Part shown: positions 37,813 to 48,545 of the stretch, piece by piece | Layout of the letters: every line of letters begins with the position of its first letter | Position numbering within the stretch: the first letter of the stretch is position 1 | Source of the DNA: Trichoplusia ni | Taxonomy: Eukaryota; Arthropoda; Insecta; Lepidoptera; Noctuidae | Length of the DNA stretch: 64,000 bases | Direction of reading: 5' to 3' | Assembly: GCF_003590095.1 (NCBI RefSeq) | Contig: NC_039478.1 | Coordinates: 6,262,001-6,326,000 of the forward strand | Notes under the pieces: generated by a model | Told to the model about the DNA's origin: nothing | The model's input: the letters and a program-made list of their open reading frames with translations, nothing else | Database searches by the model: none | Translations under genes and position numbers: made by a program

Positions 37813-39649
37813 AAAATATTATTTATACATATCTCCCAGCTGTTATTCGTTAAACAGTTAAACGACTATAGGTTTTAATAATGGCAAGCCTTTTTTCACC
37901 AATGACTATCCTTATTAAAATCCAATATCAGACCGTAAAGATAAAACCTAATTAATTATTCAATGAACTACACTTATTTATAGCAGACAAAATAAATCTT
38001 TAATCAGTTTCGAATACAAACGTTATTCTTGTTCCAATTTATCAGAGTGGGCTTGTTTTATCATTTGGCCAGACGATAAATGATTTCATTAAGATAAATT
38101 TTATTGAGTTATAAATAATTGGATGGGTTATTTGCTATGACGATGGGAAATGTTTATCATAGGGTTAATACATGATCGCTATTAGCTAAATTACCAGTTG
38201 TATTCATTCGTACTTCTACTTGTTTATCAAATCTAGTTTTTTAGTGACTAGTGTGAATTGCTTAGTCAAGAATGTTAGAAGGCAATTTATTTTGTGTTGT
38301 CAAAGCAAATTGTACCTACTGCTTTATTTAAAAAGTTGCAGAATTGTGATTCAAGTATAATATGAAATATGACAACGTTTAATCTAGATACAGCGCGTCT
38401 GCAAATTATGAATTAAATAACAAAATTACATATTAATAGTTCAGTTTTACGAATTCTCGCTCCACATTCATAATTGCGTTTAGATGTTAAGTTTACAACA
38501 AAAATATTGATATTAGGATTAATGTGGCAGAACACTCTGGGCTTTGGTCCAAAATTAAACAAACAGGTCTAGGTCAACTTTTGTAGTGTACGATTATTAG
38601 CCGTCGCGTGTTTTTAACATAGACTACATAGATACACACGATTGATGTAAAGAAAACTTGTAATTGATGATGTAACGATAACGATTTATCTTATCAACCA
38701 ATAAAGATGTTGTGACTCAATAGCTTTTGATACTTGCGCCTCAAAATATTCTTAAGCCGTTAAAATTGTCGGCGCTATTTTTCTATATCTTATCTTGACC
38801 CGTTTCCATTCCGATATGTATTATTTCCCTATTATTGTTTGTTCTAAATCCGTTTGGAACTGAATCTATAAATACAGTGTGTGCGGTAACTTTAGCATTA
38901 TTGTCTTTAACGCTAATACCATCTGTAGTAACATAGCCATGTGTAGAAGCTTCATTATCATTCCTAGAAAAATTGTTGTCAGTTTTCAAATCACGTGTTA
39001 CATGTTCTCTGAGACCAAGATCGATTACTTTGTCAAGAACATTTGGCAAAATTCTAAGTATGATACTTCACATGCCAGCAATGATGTCATGGTCCAAATA
39101 GTCAGTATCAAAAAGTACTGCTGCATTGACCTTATCTGTACTTAGAAAGGCGTTAGCTTCGACCTTTACTAAAATATGTACTGTCACCTACGCTAAGCAA
39201 CATGCATGTCTACATATGTTGACTTCCTTCTTAAATGTTGCTCAACGTTCAGCCATTCAGGTGTTCATTATTAGGCAGACACAATGGTTGAATGAGAAAT
39301 GCTGAACATTAATATTAAGCTATGTTAACACATGTCTAAACAACTTGTCATTCTTTGATAAGAAGTTATTGTGATCGATTATGAATGGTCAATGAAATAT
39401 TTATTTGATAGATGACTTTAGGTATTTGTATGAGAATTTGCGAATATATTTATTTTGTATTATTAAATACCTTATTTTGAATATTATTATACAATGTGCA
39501 TGTTTCTGTCTGCTACTGCCAATTAAACACAATTAATGTAGCAAAATGATAAATTATCTCCAATTAAGCCTTTATTAATTGACTTGTGTTTCTTGATTGT
39601 CTTGTTTCTGATGGTACACTAAAACATTTCAAGGAGACAACGATTAATT

Positions 39650-40213
39650 CAACTAATTTCACTTCGCGTGTCCTCGCTCGAGGCTCTGAGCTTTAAGCAC
39701 CAATTCGATACTTACTCTTGAACTATGCACATTTATCAGCGCCATTAATCATGTTTAATGAAAACCAATTAAAACTTAGCCTGATCGAGTCACGGCGTGC
39801 ACATACTGAAACATATTCCCTACGTGTGTGCGGCGCAAGTCATTGAAAGGTTGACTCACCTACGTACTGACACACTTGGAAAACGAACAATCAGTCGCCA
39901 CAACTATTAATAAGGCAACGATTCAAATACACGTCAGTCAAAGTTATTGTTATTATGTCTTTAGGCTCAACACTGGCTAGCGAAATCGAATAAAAGGAAC
40001 GTGGAATTTAAAGTCAAAAACAACATGAAGTGCATTCAATATTTTATCTTTCCGTTGATAGGTGTATTGATTATACGGCAACACTGCTGAGCAGTTTCGT
40101 AAAAAATAACGCGATAGTGACATTGAAATCCGATAAATTTATAATGTGGAATTTTAAACAATAAACAAATTTAGAGGAAGTTCTGTGATTCATTTTCGAA
40201 AAAAGTGATAAAA
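39650..40213 (+). promoter_or_regulatory. for: Probable promoter and leader of PKG isoform B
   Basis: The sequence upstream of exon B is less AT-rich than the intron around it between about 39660 and 39870 and has no strong acceptor close to the ATG, so isoform B probably starts from its own promoter here. Arthropod initiator-like TCAGT occurs at 39890 ('aatcagtcgc') and near 39934 ('cgtcagtcaa'). The start site was not pinned down. A weak acceptor-like 'aaatttag' near 40172 leaves open a spliced leader. Confidence 0.35.
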
Positions 40214-40632
40214 ATGGCTCAAACTCACACGAAACAGTGTCAAATAGACCATAATTACAAAATGGAGAAGAAATATCTGGAGATGAAACGGCTAGTAATG
40301 GAAAAGACGGAGGAACTGAAGAGGAGAGACAAAATAATAGCGTTACTGGAAAATGAAATCGACGAGAAAGACACGACAATACGATATTTAAAAAATGAAA
40401 TAGACAAGTTTAGACAAGTCGTGAAACCTCTGACGAGACAGCTGATAGACAGGAACAGGAACGGTATAGAGGAAGAAGAATGTTTCGTGATGAAGACGCC
40501 TGGTATTGAGAACACCAGAGTGTATCATGTCGGTGAGACCAGATTGAAGAGGACTGCTATATCAGCGGAACCATTGTCCTCACTCACACAGGATTGCGAA
40601 ATGAAATTAGTGAAGATACCGAAGAGTCATAC
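40214..40632 (+). CDS. for: cGMP-dependent protein kinase, alternative first coding exon B (I-beta-like N-terminus)
   Basis: A second first coding exon of the same kinase, 139 codons plus two bases. The ATG at 40214 has a good context (aaaaATGG); the frame is open a little further upstream but has no earlier ATG. Residues 24-70 form a long coiled coil with core positions including L35, I42, L45, I49, I56, L59, I63, F66 and V70. It matches the layout of vertebrate PKG I-beta, with paired EELKRRD and NEIDKFR blocks where I-beta has EELRQRD and NELDKYR. The pseudosubstrate at 112-120, KRTAISAEP, lacks the extra Gly of exon A, as in I-beta. Residues 80-108 are a polar linker. The phase-2 end at gtaagt completes Thr with the exon at 45008. 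This form would differ from A in dimerisation and autoinhibition, and so in cGMP sensitivity (inference). Confidence 0.92.
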
Positions 40633-40638
40633 GTAAGT
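40633..40638 (+). other. for: Splice donor of exon B
   Basis: Consensus gtaagt after '...agtcatac'. The left-over AC plus the A at 45008 gives ACA (Thr). Same phase as the exon A donor, so either exon can feed the shared exon. Confidence 0.9.
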
Positions 40639-43269
40639 ATTGATCGATATTAAAGAAGTTTGTATTGTCGTAACAAAAAACTATCGTTGATTCGACGAAA
40701 TGTATTAGACGGTGTATTATATACAGTAGGAAACTATAATGTGGATTTTAAACTAGGAATAAGAAATAAAATCAATGCAATACATATGCTTCTAGCTTCA
40801 AAGCGAGTCTATTGTAATTGCGGAAGCGAGAAAGTGCACGACACCGTGAGTACTAGCATCTTACTTCTTCAGTTAAAACAGTTCTGATGCACGAACTCAT
40901 TTTAATAGTAAGCATACTAAGCCCCAATTCCGCCAATGCCTATGTACGAAATTGAAAATTGAAAATGTTCAAAATTGTTCTAAATTTCAAACGTCGTTCT
41001 TATTCATTCGTATTCTACTTAAAACATTTTGATCACTCAAACATTGAGCTATCATTACATTGCCAAAGGGTATTCAGTTCCTGGTCTATATTTAGATACA
41101 CGAGCGTTTTTTACTGTAAAAAGCTGTCACTATGATCGATATCATAATTCTATTCGGTATAATGCTCTTCACCTTCAAATGAGCAAAAAATACCATGATA
41201 AAACCATAGGTCAATTGCACCAATCTCAAACCGGTTTCATAAAAAAAAATCTATAGTAACAGTAGTTACTGGTTTTTAATCATATTAACTTTGTGCTAAT
41301 CAAATTAATTAGTCTATTTCAATCTTAATTTAATTAATGAATTATCTTATTAATAAACTAAAAGTATATTTATGCCAGACAAAATTTGATTGGCATCGAA
41401 ACGTTGATGTTGAAAACAGCAAATTCAACGTTAACTGAATGATCATATTTCATCAGAGAAAAAAAATCCACGTATTAACAAGAATTAGACCCCATTATCT
41501 TTTGAATTACATTTCTATGAACTTCTAAAACCGTGGGTGACCCTTAGATAGTATATTATAAGTGCTCTAATTCTAATTTAGGATACTTTTTGAAATACTA
41601 ACTGAATTTAAACGAATCCGTAGAACTTTTGTCCGTAAGTTCGGGAAAAAACAATCGTTGCTTCTTCCTAAACATTTTTATTTACAATGCATCACGTTTA
41701 CTAATGTCATTCACGTTTTCTTTTGTAAATAGTACTTGGATTATTTACATTTTAATTCAAGTGATTTCATTGGTCACGAATAAGTACTTAGCTCGTGTTT
41801 CGTAAGTTTGTTCATCATCCTTGTGTTGTATGTGTTTCGTGTCTTCAGATCTATTTATCTTAGTTTCGACCGTGGCTTTGTAACCTCAACGTCAAGATTC
41901 GTCTTGCTTAGACAGATTAATTGCATAGGTTGGAGTTTCAAAACAAAGTCATCATTGAACGAAATCTTTACTTTGAATTTAAAAAGTTTTTGTTAATTTT
42001 AATTCTTGATATATAATATGAAATTCAATAACGATAATTACAATTTCATTTTTTTTTTTATATTCCTTATTAGTTTATTATGATTAGCTCTCCTAACACC
42101 ACGTTTTCAAGTTCTATTACGGTGAGGAAAAGAGATGCCATTCTATATAGCATCTTGCTATCACGCTTACACAACCATTACAATATTTCTTTAAGTCGTC
42201 ATAGAGACCCTCTGAAAATATTTTCTACGTTATTATGTCATTGGCAAGTTGAATCTTTATTTCCTTTACCTCTTTAGGCAAATAGTCACATTAATGGCAC
42301 TTATTTGTATAAACAAAATCATCACATGAACACAATTAAGGCTTTAAACAACAGAAAATAAATTTTAAATTAAAACATACGAAACGTCACCCTTATACGA
42401 CATCCAAGCATCCTATCCAAACAATATTTCAAATCAGACTGCACTACAACAGTCATTTAGTACGACAAGTTGTATCGATACAAAACGTCATCGATCAATC
42501 AAGGTAGTGATTGAATTTCTTCTCAGTACAGCCATCGTAAGGCATTCGCAAGGCCGACGTGTGTTAGCCGGTGTGCCTTCGTGATCCCATTTGGTATAAT
42601 TACGTTTGAACTTTATGTGACACCTGGCCTCGCCAACGGCACTGGGTTCAATTTTTTTTGTAGCTTAAATTTATCGCTGCTTAGATTTTTTGGGTATGCA
42701 CGAGTAAGGATTGGAAGCAGATGGATTGCCAAGTTGCTTGTTATTGTAATAGGTTTCGTGAAGCGCATTCATAATTATTTAATAATGGTTTAGTAATTCG
42801 TATTTATAGGGAGAGTCCGACTAGTTTTCATTCATCAGTATCAAAAAGTATACTAGAGTTATTAAAAAGTTTTGCACTATTTAAATACTTTAAATATGGA
42901 ACTCTAAAATTCGTGAATAGCATTATTACCTTATTACCAAGCTTGCCAAAAACCATTTTTATGGGATGTTTCGCATTCATTATTTCATTATTTCTCGGAA
43001 GAATATTTCGATAGTTCGCTACATTTACGCAATATTTTGTCAATAAAGTGAATGACGCTAATAATAGAATCTATTGTTATCTTTTGTACCTTTTAATAAA
43101 GAGTCGTCTAGAATTTAAATGAAGTGTCTTTAAGTAGATAATACCTGCACTTAATTGGACACTTGTAATGATTAGGTAGCTTTGTTTGAACGGCTCTTAA
43201 TTTACCATCCATTTTTGGTATTTACAAATAACATAAATAAAAAAAATGTACGACTTTCTGTCTTAGTGT

Positions 43270-43400
43270 AGCAGTTAAACGCTTGAAACATTTTCAATAC
43301 GATTTTATCATTTGCAAAGGGGTTTTCTAGCAAAAGGTTCTACCAAAATCCGTCCAGACATTTTAAAAATCTCTTTTCTAAGAGATTTGTTTTTGGTTTT
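43270..43400 (+). repeat. Retroposon-like fragment
   Basis: 'aaaggttctaccaaaatccg' 'tccagacattttaaaa' corresponds to a phrase seen in many lepidopteran LINE/SINE 3' parts. Strongly decayed; limits approximate. Confidence 0.4.
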
Positions 43401-44159
43401 TTGACTGCTAGGTATACGTGGCCGTTTGTGTCGCCGCATTTTTCATTTTTCTATTATTTATTATTTTACGTCATTTTATATCTCAACATATATCTTTTTA
43501 TAAATAAACTAGTCACCGTTTACACCATGTCCTTCTTACCCGGTAATATCATAGTTTCATCATAGACAGGCGTTAGGTATGCTTTATGATACTAATTTGC
43601 TGTAATAATTTTAAGGTTATTGCCATAAAGTTGATAGCTTGATAGCCCACTTATAATGTACCTTGTATTGATAACTATGGGAAGTATTTTCTTATGATAA
43701 ATTGACCATTACGCATGACGCTGTCCATTTAGATAATATTTATGTTTTGTTTGTATCAGACTTAAATAGTTTGTTTTGGAGTGGTCAATGATGGTTGCAA
43801 ATGATTGCTGAAATTGATTCTGTCAGATTCCGATTTTATGTAGATATTCAATTTGTTAATGTCTTAATGTGAGTCAGAAGTGCGAATTTAGGTTTCATTC
43901 TTTAAAAGGTTACCCTAACTAATTACAGTTTTCAATCACTGGTAACTAATGATTTTTTTCAACAACTAAATAGACTAGTGTTACTTACTAAAAATGAGAT
44001 ATAATTAGAATTCGTTTCAGATTTTAAATAAGACAATTATCTCCAGATTAGGAAAAAAATAATATTCTATTTTCATCGTAGGGATTTCTAATCAACTGAC
44101 TTTGTAGTTTGTTTTCAACATTTCTAGTATTCATGATAGTTTATAAGGTGCACCTGTAC

Positions 44160-44640
44160 CACCTCAGTCTGTATTCTATAATAAACGCGGAAATAGCAAA
44201 CTGTTATGGTTGACTGAATACGGATGAAATTTGGCACAGATGCAGTTAGTCATTACGAACAGCGCAATGCTAAATTTCGTCGAAAGCAATTTTATGGATG
44301 CATTCCTTCCTAGCACACAGGGTGGTGCTTATGTAGCGTACTTGTGTATTATACACCTAGGTATATTAAATGCTAACTTTATGGATGGGATGGGGCTCGT
44401 TTTCCCCGGACACTGCTCTGGTGTCTCCTGTCTCCTGAGGCATAAAGCCTCAAAACAGTATCGTCGTTTTAAAAAATGTAATCTCGTCATTAAATCCAAA
44501 AAATGGCACCATAATATTTTCGTCCCGTGGCCCAAAGCTGGTAGTGCCTATGAATGTTGTACCTATACATATTCATCTGTAAAAAAGTGGGCATGCCCTG
44601 CCCAGCAACGGGATGAACTTAAAAAAAGTATTGCTAATAT
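44160..44640 (+). repeat. Repeat mosaic, not a gene
   Basis: 'actgaatacggatgaaattt' 'ggcacagatgcag' near the start is retroposon wording, and 'catgccctgcccagcaacgg' near the end resembles the SINE tail seen at 60.37 kb. The 137-codon open frame here (44231-44644) begins at TTG, has no recognisable domain and runs across repeat pieces, so I do not call it a gene. Confidence 0.5.
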
Positions 44641-44987
44641 TTAGCTATTTAAGGCACATGGTTAGGTTACAAATGTTTACAAGTGCATTGTTGTGAACAA
44701 TATGTAGGAAACGGTACACATAGGTTACGTGAGAACGCAAAAGGCGATAAGGTTCAGCTTAATTTGTGTAAAAGAATGCGAATAAAGAATTTTAATGAAC
44801 CCTGAAGATCATAATAGGCGGTAATGAAAACCCCAAAAAAATAATAATTTGTGAGGATTTGCCTGAACCACGCGACAAAAATTTTTTGTAATTTTTATTT
44901 AAGTACATCATAAAATGTGAATAAGTATTATAACCTAAATCCTGTTGTTATAATATACGGCTTGCTATTACTTACTTTACAATTAAT

Positions 44988-45007
44988 TTCATGTTTTCCT
45001 GTTACAG
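44988..45007 (+). other. for: Splice acceptor of the shared PKG exon
   Basis: A pyrimidine-rich tract 'tcatgttttcctgttacag' ends at 45007, just before the conserved exon. The exon's first base (A) completes the codon left by exon A or exon B. Confidence 0.9.
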
Positions 45008-45174
45008 ATCCCGGGAACTAATAAAAGGGGCTATCTTGGACAATGACTTCATGAAGAATCTTGAAATGACGCAGATCCGCGAAATCGTAGACTGCATGTA
45101 TCCTGTTGAGTATGCGGCTGGTAGCCTCATCATCAAAGAAGGCGATGTTGGCAGTATTGTGTACGTTATGGAAG
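45008..45174 (+). CDS. for: cGMP-dependent protein kinase, first shared exon (start of CNB-A domain)
   Basis: An internal exon of 167 bases shared by both isoforms. After the joining base it reads SRELIKGAILDNDFMKN, then IREIVDCMYPVEY and IIKEGDVGSIVYVME. These are near-identical to the Drosophila foraging and vertebrate PKG I segment linking the pseudosubstrate to the first cyclic-nucleotide-binding domain and to the first beta strands of that domain. The cGMP-contacting part of CNB-A (the Gly-Glu-Leu-Ala cassette) would be in the next exon. The exon ends in phase 1 at gtaaga, leaving G; families normally continue with Glu-Gly, so the next exon should begin with two bases completing Glu. That exon and all later ones (CNB-B, kinase domain) are not visible up to base 64000. 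Confidence 0.95.
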
Positions 45175-45180
45175 GTAAGA
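45175..45180 (+). other. for: Splice donor of the shared PKG exon
   Basis: gtaaga follows '...gttatggaag'. Phase 1. Reading through the donor leaves the conserved PKG sequence at once, which confirms the exon end. Confidence 0.9.
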
Positions 45181-45198
45181 CATTTTTAAATTTTATGA

Positions 45199-45405
45199 CC
45201 GCCATCTAATGTACAATAGCGTTACTAAATCTCGAACTAGTGACATCTAGTGTCAAATAGCAGAAGCTTTACAGTGTGGTTGAGCCTACTCCTCTAGCTA
45301 GTTACGGTTCAAACTGATAGATGTCGCTTTCAATTATTTCTATAGCTGAAATGTAGATGGCGTAGTTAAAGCAGTGTGTCTACTAGATAGTAGATGGCGC
45401 TGTTT
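45199..45405. repeat. Cluster of short gccatcta repeats in both orientations
   Basis: 'gccatcta'-type words occur near 45201 and 45243, and the reverse word 'tagatg(g/t)cg' occurs near 45319, 45355 and 45390, the last as 'gtagatggcgctgttt'. The cluster starts about 25 bases after the PKG donor. It belongs with the words at 18.4, 27.4 and 61.7 kb. Confidence 0.55.
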
Positions 45406-46287
45406 AAAAGTTTGTTGGATAGTCCAGTTAGAAAATTAAATATTAATATTGTATTGGTGTTACTATTGCACACAAGATGTCGTTTCACTATTTTGTAATT
45501 ATTTTTGTATAATGCTTTGTGAGTTTACGGGTTTTACAGCGATGTGTGCCGTAATATTTTTTGTGCCGACTATTTTTTTTTAAATCGAATAATACGGGTT
45601 TACCGACAAGAGTTTAGATTAAGTACGAATAGTAAATTTCTATGAATATAAAATCTCAATTAAGTGGAAAATCAACCAATAAAGGAATTACCTACTGACA
45701 CTACTAAAAATATCAAGCATCTAACTGACCCACTTTCATAACAAGAAATTAAGACAGGATACAAACTTTGTTAACATGCATAAAACACATTGTTTAAACA
45801 AACCAAGTATCTAAGTAACAACTATATTTAAACGACACTCATCCGGCGAAATTCGTTAAACAGCGACTTGTCAATGGTGTTTAGATTAGCCAACATAGTC
45901 ATATTCTTAGTTACCAGTCAAGTAGACACTTTGATACTTTCCCTGAGCGAACTCGAGAAAGCGGAAAAGCAGCTGCCGCGCACCTGCGACTTTTCCTGAC
46001 TGCTCATACGATATGTGCACACGTGATAGTACGTACTAGGCACTTACCTACAGGATTGATACTGACAGGGTGATAACATAGTGCACAGATAGTTTGATTA
46101 TGGCTGTATTACCTCTTTTACAGTTTAAAACTGAGGTCTATTGATTCATTATTTAGACTTTAAGTAGTATACTGTACAGTGAATAAGCAATATTTTAGGT
46201 TTATTAACATTAATCAGTCCGTCGAAGTGTACTTTTATGATGAAAATTTTTAATTTTAATATTTTTAATACTATTATTTTTTGGAGC

Positions 46288-46337
46288 TAATAAGCTATCC
46301 GTCCTCCTGGGTCACTAGGAGGGTGGATAGTTTATTA
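46288..46337 (+). repeat. 21-bp stem hairpin with G-U pairs on the plus strand
   Basis: The left arm 46288-46308 and right arm 46317-46337 pair over 21 positions around an 8-base loop. The inner part is ctatccgtcctcct against aggagggtggatag. The three non-Watson-Crick positions are all G-T, so an RNA from the plus strand would pair fully, using G-U wobbles. Origin unknown: repeat relic or small RNA hairpin. Confidence 0.65.
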
Positions 46338-48299
46338 AATAAGCAGTGTGTCAAAATTGTACGATGTCTGTTACAAAACATTCTGAATTAAAATAAAATA
46401 TTTGAACTAAAAGTATCTGTTGTTTTTTCTCTTAATTACAAATATTTTGTAACTCTATATTAACTGTGAAGGTTTGAGTTTCATGGCTTAATTTCATTTT
46501 ATTCGGTGTGATAACAATAATTAAAAAAAAAATCTGTTGAGAATATCTGTTTTACAAATGTTTTGCCGAAAACTATACACTGCACTATATACGCATATAC
46601 TCAATATCACTTTCTTCAAATTAATTGTTTTTTATTTTGTTAATAACCTTGAAGTGTAATTAATTAGCCAGATAATAGTAAAAACAGCCTCGAAATATTA
46701 CCTGTCTGATGTAGGTTACTTAACGAGTACTAAAAAATGTATTCGGTAATTATCCTCTTTGACTAACTGCTTTATTTGTACTACTACTATTACTTACTAT
46801 CAAATAACTACAATTATCACAGTTAGTGTTAATTAAACCACACCTCTAATAGTTTAAAATTGCGTAAGGTAATGCTCACTACCGTTACAATAGTAAAAAA
46901 TACATTATATCATTAAAAGTTAATCACTGTAAAAACAAGAACAACATCATTGTTTTTGTGCCAAATCTTTAAAAAGTTACGTAATTAAAAAAAATCTCTG
47001 CTTACCTAATACTTAGTGTTACAAAAACAGAATAGTTTGTATGTATTTAGGTTTCTTTGAGATATTTTTAGCTTTGCAATAACGAAACGAGTTTTTTGTA
47101 TCCTAGTGAAATCATAGCGTCAAATATAGACAAAGGTCAAATCATTCTATTAGAGCCCTTTTTTAAGACCCTTTTTCTGAACTCCGAATCTTGCAATTAG
47201 CCCTTACAGCTACATTATATAGCTCACAGCTCGTAAATATTTTTCACGTCCCTTAAATCCACTCCCATCATGATTATAATTAAATATTTGACCAAGAAAT
47301 AAACTAAATTACAACTCACGTGGGTAACTACACTTTTTTTCTATTTTATTGTACGCTTAGCATGCTAAAGCAATCGCTATTATATTATATCTTGATCAAA
47401 GAGAATATTGTTATAATAAGTTAACTATGAATTAGCTCTCTAAATTATCGGTACTAAAATAGTGTTTAGTTCGTCGCCGCGTCGGTATTCAAAAGTATGT
47501 TCAAATCACTTTCAATCATGTCTTGACACTTGTGGTTATAAGTTGAAGGCAATACTTGTTTGGAATTATCCTGCGGGTATCGACTTCCATATCTGAATAT
47601 GAGTTTCAGTGAGTTACAGCCAGGTGAAGCTAGATGAATAAATCTTTTTCAAAAAGGGGGGAATTAACTATCGATTTATTTAAGTGAAGAATTAGAATTA
47701 AATTACTACTAACTACTGAACTTCTTAATAACTGTCAAACAATGTTTTAAATCGTTTTATAGTTAACTTGATTAAATTACACATTGATACTATAGCATAT
47801 TTATTTTACGTCCAAGATTTTTTTTCTTAAAAACAGTCTTAAATCGAGAAGAAATACATTTTTAGAATAACTCAAGTACATGAGAGAGAATGTTTATTAT
47901 CTATTAAACATCCCTAACTCACGCGTATTTATCGGGATAACCCGACTAGTTTCGGACCCAACTGGAGTGCCTATGAATACATAAGTAAAGCATTTTAAAT
48001 ATTTTTTTTCGATATTTTTGTTACATACTTACCATCTCTGGAGTTTCCACAATTTATAACTACAGAAAAGTATTTTCTATAAACGACCTTCATTGAATTT
48101 ATATATTTCTCATAATAATATATTATTACAACAGAATGCGTCAATATAATGATTCATTAAACAAGCAACTACAAGACCTCACGTGCCTTTTAGCAAACAT
48201 TCTGTTATTTCAAAACCTTGACATTAAAAGATATGGTTACTTCAAAAAATGAGCGGAACCTAATTAAGTATGTCTAAATTTAGGCAATCTACAGTCTAA

Positions 48300-48545
48300 A
48301 CTAATATTAGCTGACCCGGCAACTGTTTGCCTTATCCCAAAATAATCGTGTATTTTTGAAGAGGGTCACCCTAATTTCTATGGATGTTTAAACAGCCTAA
48401 GAACATGTCTTATTCCTTCTAAGTAAACCAAAAAAAAAAACTGTTAAGCACCTTCAGGAGTTTGAAAACAAACATCAATTTGATTTACGGGTTACAAGAA
48501 GAGCTCTCTGTCATTCTGTCCATCTGTTACCTACTGTAAAATTGT
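48300..48545 (+). repeat. Retroposon-like fragment
   Basis: 'agctgacccggcaactgttt' and 'gggtcaccctaatttctatg' are phrases of a repeat that is frequent in moth genomes. An interrupted A-run follows at 48430. Limits are approximate. Confidence 0.45.

Larger units (their letters stand above)
10181..40213. other. for: Long intron between PKG exons A and B
   Basis: About 30 kb of AT-rich intron if isoform A is spliced to 45008; for isoform B it is upstream DNA. Repeats, hairpins and a few coding-like stretches inside it are listed separately. I see no further PKG exon. Stretches not listed separately show nothing I can name. Short open frames here, for example 11650-11913, 12854-13045 and 20597-20818, look like chance. 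Confidence 0.7.
40639..44987. other. for: Intron between exon B and the shared PKG exon
   Basis: AT-rich intron with a retroposon-like patch at 43270-43400 and a larger repeat mosaic at 44160-44640. Open frames such as 40660-40887 (running out of the donor), 41808-41996 and 42581-42793 have no supporting splice signals or recognisable content. Confidence 0.7.

Noticed and set aside
38783..39145. Overlapping 88-codon frames on opposite strands
   Set aside because: Mirror-image open frames without ATG context or splice signals; probably chance.
40205..40213. A longer start for PKG exon B beginning at GTG (40205)
   Set aside because: Nuclear genes start at ATG. The ATG at 40214 has a good context and the three extra codons add nothing recognisable.
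44231..44644. A 137-codon open frame on the plus strand
   Set aside because: Starts at TTG, spans retroposon-like pieces and has no recognisable domain.
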